NCBI RefSeq assembly: GCF_963666665.1
Contig: NZ_OY762999.1
Coordinates: 601,501 to 665,500 of the forward strand
From: Maridesulfovibrio sp.
Lineage (GTDB): Bacteria; Desulfobacterota; Desulfovibrionia; Desulfovibrionales; Desulfovibrionaceae
Length of the DNA: 64,000 bases
Reading direction: 5' to 3'
Position 1 is the stretch's first letter; each line of letters starts with the position of its first letter. Below are positions 1-8,485 of this stretch, piece after piece. Made by a program: the position numbers and the translations under genes. The notes under the pieces were generated by a model that worked only from the letters and a program-made list of their open reading frames with translations, searched no databases and was not told where the DNA came from.

Positions 1-879
1 CAGCACATAATCGAAAAGGACCCCCATTATTTTAACCGGGTGGCGATTGATCCTGAACTTGACCGGGGCAGGCTGACTGTTTTGCAGGAGTTGGGAGAGC
101 TCTGGGAAATTGCCGAAGCAGAGGCTAAGGAAGTAGCTTCGGGAATGGATACTCTTTCTGCTGATATTGCACAGTGGTTTGAGGAGGGACATGAGTTTGC
201 CGATGAAGCTGCCCGTTTTATGGATCGCATGAATAAGCTGTCCAAGATCAAAAACTATGTAGCCTTCAGGCAGCTGACCAGCGGTATTGCCCGCCTTACT
301 CAAGAAATTGAGAAGCGTGTTGAATACGAGATTAAGGTCATCAACAAGAAGCTTGAAATTTATCGTGAGGAATTGTTGGATGTCCAGCGTGAGGCTTCAT
401 GGTTCCCGTTTCCGAAGCTTTTGACTGAATTTAATGGTGATTTTAACTATTGCGCAGATAAAATTTATTGGATTAAAACTCAACAGCTCAACGTAGCTGA
501 AACATTCCGCAAGACTCAGCGCTACTTGGACCGCATTGATGACCGCTTGAGAAAGCTTAGAAAAAGACTGGTAACTCTGCGGGTTATCCGTGATTCAACT
601 TTGTTTATCATGCTTTTGGGAAGAAGTTTTATCTGGCTGGAAGTGTTATTTTTAGGTTTGGCATTGCTGTGTATTCCTTTGCTGATCTATTACTCGAATA
701 ATTTTCAATCGAACTTCATTGTAGATATGATTATTCGACAGAAGTGGGAGTTTCAGAAAGGTTTAATTTTGATCTTAAGTATTCTGGCAATTGCTCTTGC
801 GGCTTTCCGTGCTGCTGTGGTTTTTGAGAAGAAAAAGAGGGAACTCTTTCTCATTGATGACGGTAAGGATGATGATTGA
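1..879 (+). CDS. Coiled-coil membrane protein of unknown function, 5' end cut by window
   Basis: The frame is open to the first base of the window, so the gene starts outside it; a GTG at 40 is an internal in-frame possibility but has no ribosome-binding site. The visible part is largely charged and helical (about residues 15-200, coiled-coil-like), followed by two hydrophobic segments near the C-terminus (around LEVLFLGLALLCIPLL and ILILSILAIALAAF) and a short acidic tail ending in DDGKDDD. This suggests an inner-membrane protein with a long cytoplasmic helical region. I do not recognise a family. A hairpin terminator follows directly. Confidence 0.6.
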   Translation, partial: QHIIEKDPHYFNRVAIDPELDRGRLTVLQELGELWEIAEAEAKEVASGMDTLSADIAQWFEEGHEFADEAARFMDRMNKLSKIKNYVAFRQLTSGIARLTQEIEKRVEYEIKVINKKLEIYREELLDVQREASWFPFPKLLTEFNGDFNYCADKIYWIKTQQLNVAETFRKTQRYLDRIDDRLRKLRKRLVTLRVIRDSTLFIMLLGRSFIWLEVLFLGLALLCIPLLIYYSNNFQSNFIVDMIIRQKWEFQKGLILILSILAIALAAFRAAVVFEKKKRELFLIDDGKDDD

Positions 880-901
880 TTCTATTTGATTCTGATAAAT
901 A

Positions 902-940
902 AAAGGAGCTTTTCGAAATATTCGGAAAGCTCCTTTTTTG
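902..940 (+). terminator. Rho-independent terminator
   Basis: A 16-bp stem (AAAGGAGCTTTTCGAA with its complement, one G-U pair) with a 3-nt loop is followed by a T-run. It lies between two convergent genes and can serve the upstream plus-strand gene. Confidence 0.8.
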
Positions 941-988
941 TGTATATCAGGATTTTCTGCGGCGTTTGATATTGTATACCCCTCGTCC

Positions 989-1363
989 TTATGCAACGTT
1001 TACGTCTGGTGCTCCTTCGGACCAGATAGAAATGTGGGCATTTCCAACCTTGTTGCCAAGTAGTCTGACTTTTGCTTCAGCATAGAGATCGCGAGCTGTT
1101 GCGGGTCTTAAATAGTCCACGCTGAGCGTAATCGTGGCAACAAAATCGTTTCGTTCACATTGGGTCCAAACAGCAAAACCTCCACATATATCAGCCAGCG
1201 TGGAAATCACTCCGCCATGAATCATCTCATTATCTGCATGGCCGATGAGTTCTTTTTTGAAGGGGATATACAGGCGAACAGAGTCGGTCTCTATTTTGTC
1301 CACTTTTATGCCGAGGAATTTATGAAAAGGGAATTCCGTTTCAATGAATTTTTCTATGGGCAT
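989..1363 (-). CDS. PaaI/YbgC-type hotdog thioesterase family protein
   Basis: A 124-residue protein, the normal size of a single hotdog domain. The motif HGGVISTLADICGGFAV is the typical hotdog helix with the catalytic-loop HGG, followed by the strand SVDYLRPA found in PaaI-type acyl-CoA thioesterases. Such enzymes hydrolyse acyl-CoA thioesters in the cytoplasm; the substrate cannot be told from sequence. The start at 1363 is chosen because GGAG lies at the right distance before it; the open frame runs much further upstream but without such a site. It stands alone, converging on the gene to its left. Confidence 0.8.
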   Translation of the reverse strand: MPIEKFIETEFPFHKFLGIKVDKIETDSVRLYIPFKKELIGHADNEMIHGGVISTLADICGGFAVWTQCERNDFVATITLSVDYLRPATARDLYAEAKVRLLGNKVGNAHISIWSEGAPDVNVA

Positions 1364-1535
1364 GTTCTTTCTCCGCTTTAGTTGGGGAATATTGTATGGA
1401 TGTGTTTTATGTGCTTGATGGATGAGGAGTACTTTTGAGAGTAGGCTTTTTGATGTTGCTGTCAAGGGTGTTCTCTGTTGGTACACTTGCTGCAAAACCA
1501 ATGTTGAAAAAATATTTTTTTGACAGAGGTAAGCC

Positions 1536-2525
1536 ATGACCAATGTGACCAATGATATTGCAGCGATGATGAAGATGCTTGGTAATGTTTCCGGAACTGG
1601 CGGAAGCAGTACTCCTAATCTTGCCGCCATGAAAGGTAAGGCAGGAGCTTTTGATATGGAACTTATGATGGCAAATAAAATGTTTTCAGATGGTTCCAAT
1701 GACGGCTTCTCTGCCAGCGGCATGGATATGGGGGTCATGAATGATGTGCTTATGCTGGAGGCCCTTACCGCGCTTAATTCCATCAAAGGATTGCAGGGCG
1801 GGACTGGTCTGCAGAATGCTAAAGCCATGAATTCCTATCGTGCTAAGGCTGCAGCTGCGGACAATATTCCTGTCAAAAAAATGGACATATCGCTTGTATC
1901 CGGTAATTTATCCGCAAAATTCGAATCCGGTTCAAAGGGAATATCCGCTATCGGATATGACCGTGTTGGCGGTACTTCATATGGGAAGTATCAGATAGCA
2001 TCCAAAACCGGGACCATGGATGAATTTATCCAGTTTTTAAAGGATAAGGCCCCGGAAGTAGCTAATAAATTGCTTGGGGCCGGACCTGCAGATACAGGTT
2101 CAAAGAAAGGTGAAATGCCTGATATCTGGAAACAGATAGCTGAAGCTGATCCCACTGGTTTCGAAAAATTGCAGCACGATTTTATTCAGGGCAGCCACTA
2201 CGATCCCGCTGCAAAAATGATTCTTGAAAAGACCGGTATTGATATGAATTCCCTGCCAGCGCCGGTACGTGAAGTCCTTTGGTCCACTTCCGTGCAGCAC
2301 GGTCCTACCGGAGCGTCCCGCCTGATCGCCAAGGCTATAGATAAGCTGGCTGCCAACGCAGAAAGCAAGGGCTTTCCTGTCGATCTGGTCAAGGAAATCT
2401 ATGGCGAACGCAAGGATCAGTTTACCTCATCGACTGAAAGAGTACAGAAAAGCGTAGCCAGTCGCTTCAATCAGGAAGAAAATATGGTCCTGTCCATGTT
2501 AAAGGGAATTTCCCGGACAGCATAG
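1536..2525 (+). CDS. Putative lysozyme-like peptidoglycan hydrolase
   Basis: A 329-residue protein without a clear signal peptide. The first 110 residues are Met/Gly/Ala-rich and low in complexity. From about residue 125 a lysozyme-like region begins with AKFESGSKG, then GGTSYGKYQI, a pattern with a Glu followed by a Gly-Tyr-Gly-x-Tyr-Gln segment seen in phage-type and VgrG-associated muramidases. The C-terminal half (LWSTSVQHGP) fits the same fold. An AGAGGT site supports the ATG. Such proteins cut glycan strands, for instance for flagellar or secretion-machine assembly, but no such gene is adjacent, so the role is open. Confidence 0.6.
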   Translation: MTNVTNDIAAMMKMLGNVSGTGGSSTPNLAAMKGKAGAFDMELMMANKMFSDGSNDGFSASGMDMGVMNDVLMLEALTALNSIKGLQGGTGLQNAKAMNSYRAKAAAADNIPVKKMDISLVSGNLSAKFESGSKGISAIGYDRVGGTSYGKYQIASKTGTMDEFIQFLKDKAPEVANKLLGAGPADTGSKKGEMPDIWKQIAEADPTGFEKLQHDFIQGSHYDPAAKMILEKTGIDMNSLPAPVREVLWSTSVQHGPTGASRLIAKAIDKLAANAESKGFPVDLVKEIYGERKDQFTSSTERVQKSVASRFNQEENMVLSMLKGISRTA

Positions 2526-2580
2526 GAAGTACAATTTTTTTAGCAAGTATCGCACAATATTTGTCGGCCTACCTTCAAAA

Positions 2581-2620
2581 AACAACCGCAATATCTTAAA
2601 TGATATTGCGGTTGTTTTTG
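2581..2620. terminator. Bidirectional terminator between convergent genes
   Basis: A perfect 15-bp stem (AACAACCGCAATATC and its complement, loop TTAAAT) has T-runs on the plus side and an A/T-rich flank on the other. It sits between convergent stop codons at 2525 and 2622. Confidence 0.8.
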
Positions 2621-2621
2621 T

Positions 2622-4133
2622 TTATTTCTTAGACAGTTTTTCTTCTAAACTTTGGTCAATATCAATGTGCAGGTTCTGGAGCACGCTGTCTACTGCTACT
2701 TGTCCATGCGCCCAGCCTTTGACTTTGCGCACATCTTTTACCAGCGCACACATGACATCTGCTTTGGAGTCATTGGTGCGGTAGCTTTTCAGCGCCGCCA
2801 GTACTGCAGCTTCTCGCAGGGTTTGCTCCGGTACTTCCTGGCTCGGATGATCACGCTTAAGGATCACATGTGAGCCGGGGCCACCCTGTACGTGGAACCA
2901 GTAATCAAAAACTGATGATACCTTGCTCAGAATTTCGTGGTTAGCCTTGCTGTTCTTTCCGCGGATCATGAGAAATCCGTCGGATGATATGAACAGTGAT
3001 GCTGCGATGTTCTTATATTTCTTGGGTATTTCGATATTTTTATTCTTACGCCCTTCGTCCGTTGCGGGCATGAGGTTCGCTTTGAGGAACTGTTCATGTT
3101 CAGCTTCGACTTCCTGCCTGCGCCGCTCCATGTGCTTAAAGCCTCGCTGGGCCTTGGCTGCGAACTTGAATATTCTTTCCATGTTTTCAGCAGGAGTCAG
3201 CAATGGATCAAGCTTAACTTCAATCTCTCCGTGTTCGGGATGGGTAACTGTTACCCTGTCCAGCTCACGAAGGTCCTTCAAGCGATACATTTCAGCCTGT
3301 AAGGCTTCGGCTTCGATCTTACGGGCCTGCAGGGCTCGCAAACGATCTTCTTCCTGCTCAATACGCTGGAAAATCTTTTTGAATTTCTTTTTGCCTGTTT
3401 TGAGAGTGTTGCGCTGCTCTGCATTCTCCATGCGTTCCATGACCGGAAAGAGGATCTTTTCGCCATAGACAGAAGTTGCTTCGATAGCCGAATCGTATTC
3501 CTGCTCAGTGTTATTTTGATTGGACCATACACGTGGAGGATTCATTTCGCCTTTTTTTTCTGAAATATAGAAATGGTCAGCTGTACCGATTTCAAGGCGG
3601 TGCAGCAGGGCGCGACCTTCATTCTCGTCAAGTGTATTTAATGTTTTGCGCAGGGGAGGGGAGATCTGTGGGAAATCACGCCAGATTTCTTCATTGGACC
3701 GGGCTTCCTCGTAGGAAGGCCAGCTGACAGGCGCAGGAAATCCTTCCGGCAGATCATGGATCAGGGAAACCCCTTTTTTCATATCCAGCAGCAGGTAGCG
3801 GTATTTATCGTGTTGTTTCCATGGTGAAAGGGAGAAGGCAACCCTCAGGTTGATCCAGTCGTGGTGGGCTTCGAATAGCCTGCGTCCTGCCAGCCGCTTG
3901 CGTAGCCACATGACCTGTGCCGGAGGACTGGAAGGATTGACCGGTTTTACCCTTGAAATAAAGAGCAGGCCCACCGATTTGGCGGGCCTGAAAAGAAGAT
4001 ATTCCTTACCTCCCTTTGATTGGAGTGCGAAAGTCCACACTCCCTCTGCGGGGGCAAATATTTTTTCCACCCTGCGGCCTTTGAGGATTTCCTCAAGCTC
4101 TCCGGTCAGGGCACGAAAGAAGTGTGCATCCAT
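2622..4133 (-). CDS. rqcH: NFACT-family ribosome quality control protein (RqcH-like)
   Basis: A 503-residue member of the NFACT/NEMF/RqcH family (older name: fibronectin-binding protein A homologue). The N-terminus MDAHFFRALTGELEEIL is the typical NFACT-N start, a charged coiled coil spans about 230-370, and the C-terminal NFACT-R domain (about 385-490) contains FDYWFHVQGGPGSHVIL. Family members bind 60S/50S subunits carrying stalled peptidyl-tRNA; bacterial RqcH adds C-terminal Ala tails. The DR pair needed for tailing in RqcH appears here as D92-W93, so tailing activity is uncertain. The gene follows dksA by 16 nt and is probably co-transcribed with it. Confidence 0.85.
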   Translation of the reverse strand: MDAHFFRALTGELEEILKGRRVEKIFAPAEGVWTFALQSKGGKEYLLFRPAKSVGLLFISRVKPVNPSSPPAQVMWLRKRLAGRRLFEAHHDWINLRVAFSLSPWKQHDKYRYLLLDMKKGVSLIHDLPEGFPAPVSWPSYEEARSNEEIWRDFPQISPPLRKTLNTLDENEGRALLHRLEIGTADHFYISEKKGEMNPPRVWSNQNNTEQEYDSAIEATSVYGEKILFPVMERMENAEQRNTLKTGKKKFKKIFQRIEQEEDRLRALQARKIEAEALQAEMYRLKDLRELDRVTVTHPEHGEIEVKLDPLLTPAENMERIFKFAAKAQRGFKHMERRRQEVEAEHEQFLKANLMPATDEGRKNKNIEIPKKYKNIAASLFISSDGFLMIRGKNSKANHEILSKVSSVFDYWFHVQGGPGSHVILKRDHPSQEVPEQTLREAAVLAALKSYRTNDSKADVMCALVKDVRKVKGWAHGQVAVDSVLQNLHIDIDQSLEEKLSKK

Positions 4134-4149
4134 TTAGATTCGTCCGGGA

Positions 4150-4512
4150 TTAGTCTCCACGGTTCTGTTCTTCTTCCTCCTGCTTGCTCTTACATGCAAT
4201 ACAGAGGGTGGTTACTGGGCGGGCTTTAAGCCTTGGTACCGAGATGTCATCTCCACAGGCGTGGCAGACACCGAAGTCACCGTCATCAATACGCTGAATG
4301 GCCTTCTGGATTTTCTTGATCAGTTTGCGTTCCCTGTCCCTGAGTCTGAGAGTGAAGGCACGATCGGACTCAGCAGTTGCGCGGTCAGCGGGGTCAGCAT
4401 AAGTTTCCCCGGATTCTGTCATGTCTTCAATGGTTTCCTGTCCCTTTTGGAGGATGTCGTCGAGCATCTTGTTAAGGGTCTCACGGAAGTATTCAATATC
4501 TTTCTGTTCCAT
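4150..4512 (-). CDS. dksA: DksA/TraR-family RNA polymerase-binding regulator
   Basis: A 120-residue DksA-type protein that binds in the RNA polymerase secondary channel and, with ppGpp, adjusts rRNA and amino-acid promoters. It shows an N-terminal coiled coil, the tip motif DPADRATAESD (D40, D43, A45) and a zinc finger with C83, C86, C104 and C107. The start has an AGAGAGG site. It is the first gene of a dksA-rqcH pair, with a promoter candidate about 80 bases upstream. It lies beside the tRNA cluster but is transcribed away from it. Confidence 0.93.
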   Translation of the reverse strand: MEQKDIEYFRETLNKMLDDILQKGQETIEDMTESGETYADPADRATAESDRAFTLRLRDRERKLIKKIQKAIQRIDDGDFGVCHACGDDISVPRLKARPVTTLCIACKSKQEEEEQNRGD

Positions 4513-4592
4513 ATTGATAACCTCTCTTTAAAAGATAGGAGGTGGGGTTACAATTTGCCAAAACAACTCAAACTATTTTTAAGATGCATGGT

Positions 4593-4620
4593 ATTATCCT
4601 AAAGTGGGCATGGAAGTAAA
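4593..4620 (-). promoter_or_regulatory. Candidate sigma-70 promoter of dksA-rqcH
   Basis: On the minus strand, TTTACT (4620-4615) and GATAAT (4598-4593) are separated by 16 nt, giving a leader of about 75 nt before dksA. Judged by eye only. Confidence 0.45.
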
Positions 4621-4832
4621 GTGCATGATAAAAAAAAATAAAAAAATAAAAAAATAAAACGGTTGACAAAAAAAAGCACCTGCCCTAAACACTCTTTCAC
4701 GACATTGACGTCGGTTCTTTGAAAATAATTTGTTTGACTTTGCTGGCGTAAAGCTGTCAGGATAATTGATGAATTTATCTTCGGCTGCCCGGTTAAAGGA
4801 AAGCAGAAAGAATAAAAAAAATTAAAAAAGTG
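4621..4832. other. Gene-free stretch with A-tract between dksA and the tRNA cluster
   Basis: A run of A-blocks separated by single T residues (about 4629-4658) is expected to be curved DNA. Beyond it TTGACA at 4663 could be a further upstream -35 element. I see no gene here. Confidence 0.5.
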
Positions 4833-4861
4833 TTGACAGTTTAAGCTCAGAAAGTTAAAAA
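4833..4861 (+). promoter_or_regulatory. Candidate sigma-70 promoter of the tRNA cluster
   Basis: TTGACA (4833-4838), a 17-nt spacer and TAAAAA (4856-4861) would start transcription near 4868, about 12 nt before the first tRNA. The consensus -35, ideal spacing and position support the call. Confidence 0.65.
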
Positions 4862-4879
4862 CTGCTTCGCTTTTCGTGA

Positions 4880-4954
4880 GCGGGAATAACTCAGTGGTAG
4901 AGTACAACCTTGCCAAGGTTGGAGTCGCGAGTTCAAATCTCGTTTCCCGCTCCA
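4880..4954 (+). tRNA. tRNA-Gly (GCC), copy 1
   Basis: Full cloverleaf with acceptor stem GCGGGAA/TTCCCGC, anticodon loop TTGCCAA (anticodon GCC), T-arm GTTCAAATC, discriminator T and encoded CCA. 75 nt. Confidence 0.97.
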
Positions 4955-4962
4955 AAAAATTC

Positions 4963-5037
<75 letters not shown>

Positions 5038-5040
5038 CGA

Positions 5041-5115
5041 GCGGGAATAACTCAGTGGTAGAGTACAACCTTGCCAAGGTTGGAGTCGCGAGTTCAAATC
5101 TCGTTTCCCGCTCCA
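5041..5115 (+). tRNA. tRNA-Gly (GCC), copy 2
   Basis: Same sequence as copy 1, only 3 nt after tRNA-Cys copy 1, with encoded CCA. Confidence 0.97.
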
Positions 5116-5178
5116 CTAAATTTCTTGGGCGATACCACATCGTCCCTTCTTCAGGCCACTTGAAGAAAAACTTGCTGA

Positions 5179-5253
5179 GCGGGAATAACTCAGTGGTAGA
5201 GTACAACCTTGCCAAGGTTGGAGTCGCGAGTTCAAATCTCGTTTCCCGCTCCA
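5179..5253 (+). tRNA. tRNA-Gly (GCC), copy 3
   Basis: Same sequence as copies 1 and 2. Spacers of about 60 nt on both sides differ from the other spacers. Confidence 0.97.
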
Positions 5254-5258
5254 GAATT

Positions 5259-5291
5259 TTCAGGCCTTCCTATTTCAGGGAGGCCGTTTTC
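5259..5291 (+). other. Hairpin in the tRNA spacer
   Basis: GGCCTTCC and GGGAGGCC form a stem around TATTTCA, followed by GTTTTCTTT. It could act as a weak terminator or processing hairpin inside the tRNA transcript. Confidence 0.4.
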
Positions 5292-5314
5292 TTTCCGATA
5301 TATGGAAAGACTGA

Positions 5315-5389
5315 GCGGGAATAACTCAGTGGTAGAGTACAACCTTGCCAAGGTTGGAGTCGCGAGTTCAAATCTCGTTTCCCGCTCCA
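5315..5389 (+). tRNA. tRNA-Gly (GCC), copy 4
   Basis: Same sequence as the preceding copies, with encoded CCA; it starts the second Gly-Cys-Gly block. Confidence 0.97.
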
Positions 5390-5397
5390 AAAATTTC

Positions 5398-5472
<75 letters not shown>

Positions 5473-5475
5473 TGA

Positions 5476-5550
5476 GCGGGAATAACTCAGTGGTAGAGTA
5501 CAACCTTGCCAAGGTTGGAGTCGCGAGTTCAAATCTCGTTTCCCGCTCCA
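5476..5550 (+). tRNA. tRNA-Gly (GCC), copy 5
   Basis: Same sequence as copies 1-4 and again 3 nt after tRNA-Cys, completing the second Gly-Cys-Gly block. Confidence 0.97.
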
Positions 5551-5557
5551 GAATTTC

Positions 5558-5586
5558 AGGGTCGATCAATAAGGTCGACCCTTTTT
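5558..5586 (+). terminator. Rho-independent terminator inside the tRNA cluster
   Basis: Stem AGGGTCGA/TCGACCCT is followed by TTTTCTTTT, directly after the fifth tRNA-Gly. It would end or attenuate transcription before tRNA-Gly(CCC). Confidence 0.75.
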
Positions 5587-5606
5587 CTTTTTACAACAAA
5601 GTTTCA

Positions 5607-5681
5607 GCGGGAATAACTCAGCGGTAGAGTGCAACCTTCCCAAGGTTGAGGTCGCGAGTTCAAATCTCGTTTCCCGCTCCA
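5607..5681 (+). tRNA. tRNA-Gly (CCC)
   Basis: The body resembles the Gly-GCC tRNAs with a few substitutions, but the anticodon loop is TTCCCAA, anticodon CCC, reading GGG. CCA is encoded. It probably arose from a Gly-GCC copy. Confidence 0.95.
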
Positions 5682-5687
5682 GATTTC

Positions 5688-5717
5688 AGGGTCGACCTCT
5701 AAGGTCGGCCCTTTTTT
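5688..5717 (+). terminator. Rho-independent terminator ending the tRNA cluster
   Basis: Stem AGGGTCGACCT with its near-complement (one G-U pair), loop CTA and a T-run. It resembles the terminator at 5558, suggesting the two arose together by duplication. Confidence 0.85.
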
Positions 5718-5857
5718 GTGCATTTTGTGACGGATGTTGACCACCCTCTGGTTAATGATTATTCATCTTCCTCTGTGGCTGACACTTTCAGAAAGATAAG
5801 GAAAAATTTCCTACCACAGTAGAATGAAATAAATAGAATCCCCTTCAGGAGGTCTCC

Positions 5858-6577
5858 TTGAAAAATATAGCGTTAAAGCCGGATGCAACATTTGATGAGC
5901 TGCTCGCAGCGGCCCGTAATAAATTCGGTGCGATCAAGTTTGAAGAAGTTAAGGTTGGTGATCAGATATTTGAATTGGCGCAGATTGCAGATATGCCTGC
6001 TTATCTTGATAAGCTTGTGAATAAAGCCCGTGGCGGTAAGAAAATTGATTTGCCCCTTTGGGCGAAAATCTGGCCTTCCTCTCTTGTGCTTGGTTTTTAT
6101 GCGCTTAAATTCAAGGCTTCCGAAGGTGCAAAATTTCTTGAAGTAGGCACAGACGGCGGCCTTTGCGGCATGATCGCTGCCAGCCGAGGCTATGAAGTTG
6201 TTCTGGCTGATACTGATGACGATGCTTTGCTTTTTGCCCGCTTGAATGTTTCCCGCAATAAGCTTGAAGATAAAGTCAGCATGCGCAAGGTTGATTTCGC
6301 TGAGACCGACCTGGAAGAAAAGTTCAATTACATTATTGGATGCGAAATTCTGCATCGTGATGATGTTGCTGAAGCTCTGCCCGGATTCATTACCAAACAT
6401 CTGATGGAAGCCAAGGATTCCGAAGTGCTGCTGGCTATGGATAAAAAGCGCGGCGGTAAGAAATTTTTCGAACAGACCAAGGATAGTTATCGCCTGATGA
6501 GACAGGAAGTTCCTTTTGCCGGAAATGCCGGTGAAGGAAAGTCAATTGTTTCCTTAGTCAGGATGGGAGTAAAATAA
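5858..6577 (+). CDS. Class I SAM-dependent methyltransferase, lysine-methyltransferase-like
   Basis: A 239-residue protein with a Rossmann methyltransferase core. KIWPSSLVLGFYAL before the SAM motif and FLEVGTDGGLCGMIAA (about 93-108) resemble the PF10294 group (METTL21-type and nicotinamide-N-methyltransferase-like). The TTG start is supported by a perfect AGGAGG six bases upstream. The stop overlaps the ATG of the YcaO gene (TAATG), so the two are translationally coupled. The substrate is not predictable; a protein or a YcaO-modified product is possible from context. Confidence 0.75.
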   Translation: MKNIALKPDATFDELLAAARNKFGAIKFEEVKVGDQIFELAQIADMPAYLDKLVNKARGGKKIDLPLWAKIWPSSLVLGFYALKFKASEGAKFLEVGTDGGLCGMIAASRGYEVVLADTDDDALLFARLNVSRNKLEDKVSMRKVDFAETDLEEKFNYIIGCEILHRDDVAEALPGFITKHLMEAKDSEVLLAMDKKRGGKKFFEQTKDSYRLMRQEVPFAGNAGEGKSIVSLVRMGVK

Positions 6578-8304
6578 TGCTGGAACTCAAATCATGCCCT
6601 AAAATTTACTCCAAGGATCAGGATAAGGCGGTCAGCCCCGAAGAGACTGTTTCACGGGTTAAGGCTCTGCTGGATGAGAAGTGTAACGGCGTTCTCAAGT
6701 GTACCCGTAAGGTTGATACCGGACGTTTGGGTATTCCTGTATTTATCAGTGAATGTGGTGATACTGCCCGTGAAGTTATGCCTACCCGCAAGCAGATGGG
6801 GAAGGGTGCTTCTGTTGTTCAGGCCGAAGCTTCCGCCCTTATGGAGCTCGTTGAGCGGTTCAGCTTTTTCAGTTTCTGGTCCAAACCCGATAATTTTACC
6901 CTTGCTACATACAGCGAAGCTGAGGAGCTCTGGCCCGGCAAGGTTATTTCCATTGAGAAGATCCTGCAATCAGTAGGTGAAGAAATGGACCCCGGTAAAG
7001 CACGGGTTATTCTCGATCTGGTGCGCTGGCATTTTCACCCTGCATTGAACGTGCATACCGGAGAAGAGGAGTATGTGCCTCTTGACTGGTTTAAGATTCT
7101 AAATGAATTCAACGGTTCTTCTGCCGGTAACACTCCCGAGGAGTCTGTGCTGCAGGGAGGCAGTGAATTGGTTGAACGGCACGTATGCGCTGTGATTGAT
7201 CGTGAGCGTCCTGAAGTTCCGGTGATTGATCCGGCTTCCTGCGAAGATGAGGTGCTGTCCAATCTTTGCAAATGCTTTGATGACAACGGCATTAAATACA
7301 TCATCAATGATTTCTCATTTGGTATGCCGTTGCCTACAGTTGCGGTTACTGCATGGGACCCCTCCACCTTTCCGGGTATGAGTGAAATTGTCTTTACCGC
7401 CGGAACATCCGCTTCTCCATGCAAGGCAGCTATCCGCGCTTTTACTGAAGTTGCCCAGCTTGCCGGAGATTTTGAGACCGGCAGGGTGTATGAAGCTTCC
7501 GGGCTGCCTAAGTTTACCGAGATTGAGCAGACAGGCTGGCTTGGTGCAGGGGAATGCGTAAAGATGAAATCCCTGCCTTCTGTTGAAGGTGATGATATTT
7601 ATGATGAGCTGAAGAAGTTTGCGGCGCAGTTGGAAGAAAAAGGCTACACCTTGTACACAGTGGACACCACCCACCCCGAACTGGGTGTGCCCGCGAACTA
7701 CAACTTTGTGCCCGGATTCCAGTTTCGCGAGCGTACCCCGCATGCCAGCCTCGGCCTTTTTGTAGGACGAATCCTTTCCGAGAAGGTTGCTCTTGATATT
7801 GCCGGTGACGGTCTGGATGTAATTTCCGATATTTACGGCGATCCGTATTTTATTCCTTTCTTTGAAGGTATGCTGGCCCTGCGCGGCGGTGATACTTCCA
7901 GAGCGGTGGATATGTTCAGCATTGCGGTTGATATGCAGCCCGCAAATGAAGAAAAGGCTCTTTCCGCATTTTATACTGCATACGCACTTTCCCTTGAGGA
8001 GCGCTGGCCTGAAACTATTCCCTATCTTGATCGGGCTATCGAGCTTGATGACGAGGCTAAAGAGTACTTCAACCTGCGCGGTGTAGCAAAATTCAAGGCT
8101 AAAGATTACGCGTTGGCTGCTGTTGATTTCAAGGCAGCCCTTGCTTTGGACAGCGGTTCCGCTTCAGACCTTGCCAACCTTGGATTATGTCATAAGTTTA
8201 TGGGCGAAGATGATGAAGCTATCGAGTACCTGAGCACAGCACTTGAACTTGACCCTACCCTTGAGTATGCGCTGCCGCATCTTCAGGAGTTACTCGACAA
8301 ATAA
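6577..8304 (+). CDS. YcaO-domain ATP-dependent cyclodehydratase/thioamidation-type protein with TPR tail
   Basis: A 575-residue protein. The YcaO core shows its three ATP/Mg motifs: SVVQAEASALMELVERFS (E84, E90, E93), GGSELVERH (E197, E200, R201) and AFTEVAQ (E292, Q295). YcaO proteins phosphorylate a peptide amide oxygen to allow azoline, thioamide or amidine formation; E. coli YcaO is linked to beta-methylthiolation of ribosomal protein S12. From about residue 420 to the end, TPR repeats replace the usual Pro-rich C-terminus, suggesting protein-protein recognition. No precursor peptide or TfuA partner is visible. The neighbours are a coupled methyltransferase upstream and dsrC downstream. 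Confidence 0.85.
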   Translation: MLELKSCPKIYSKDQDKAVSPEETVSRVKALLDEKCNGVLKCTRKVDTGRLGIPVFISECGDTAREVMPTRKQMGKGASVVQAEASALMELVERFSFFSFWSKPDNFTLATYSEAEELWPGKVISIEKILQSVGEEMDPGKARVILDLVRWHFHPALNVHTGEEEYVPLDWFKILNEFNGSSAGNTPEESVLQGGSELVERHVCAVIDRERPEVPVIDPASCEDEVLSNLCKCFDDNGIKYIINDFSFGMPLPTVAVTAWDPSTFPGMSEIVFTAGTSASPCKAAIRAFTEVAQLAGDFETGRVYEASGLPKFTEIEQTGWLGAGECVKMKSLPSVEGDDIYDELKKFAAQLEEKGYTLYTVDTTHPELGVPANYNFVPGFQFRERTPHASLGLFVGRILSEKVALDIAGDGLDVISDIYGDPYFIPFFEGMLALRGGDTSRAVDMFSIAVDMQPANEEKALSAFYTAYALSLEERWPETIPYLDRAIELDDEAKEYFNLRGVAKFKAKDYALAAVDFKAALALDSGSASDLANLGLCHKFMGEDDEAIEYLSTALELDPTLEYALPHLQELLDK

Positions 8305-8397
8305 ATTCCCGTACTTGATTGACAAGAACTGGATTTAAGGCTTATTTCAGTTTTAGCAAAAACGCATTGTGATTTTGCACTGTAATAAATAGTCGTG

Positions 8398-8417
8398 AAA
8401 CAGCGGATCGCTGTTTT
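8398..8417 (+). terminator. Short hairpin terminator between the ycaO gene and dsrC
   Basis: An 8-bp stem AAACAGCG/CGCTGTTT with loop GAT runs into TTTTT. It is short but fits a terminator or attenuator, so dsrC probably has its own promoter. Confidence 0.5.
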
Positions 8418-8431
8418 TGGATATGGCGGGT

Positions 8432-8459
8432 TCGACACAGTTAGAACCTACAGTAATAA
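8432..8459 (+). promoter_or_regulatory. Possible promoter of dsrC
   Basis: TCGACA (8432-8437) and TAATAA (8454-8459) with 16-nt spacing. A second candidate is TTGACA at 8319 with TATTTC at 8343, upstream of the hairpin. Neither is strong. Confidence 0.3.
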
Positions 8460-8485
8460 ATGTAAATATTCCTAGGAGTATAGTT

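Noticed and set aside
1364..1828. N-terminal extension of the thioesterase frame
   Set aside because: The extension overlaps the upstream plus-strand gene, has no ribosome site and does not resemble protein; the hotdog domain begins at MPIEKF.
4629..4660. A-tract repeats as a replication origin or iteron
   Set aside because: No DnaA boxes or origin-linked genes are nearby; simple curved DNA upstream of a tRNA operon explains it.
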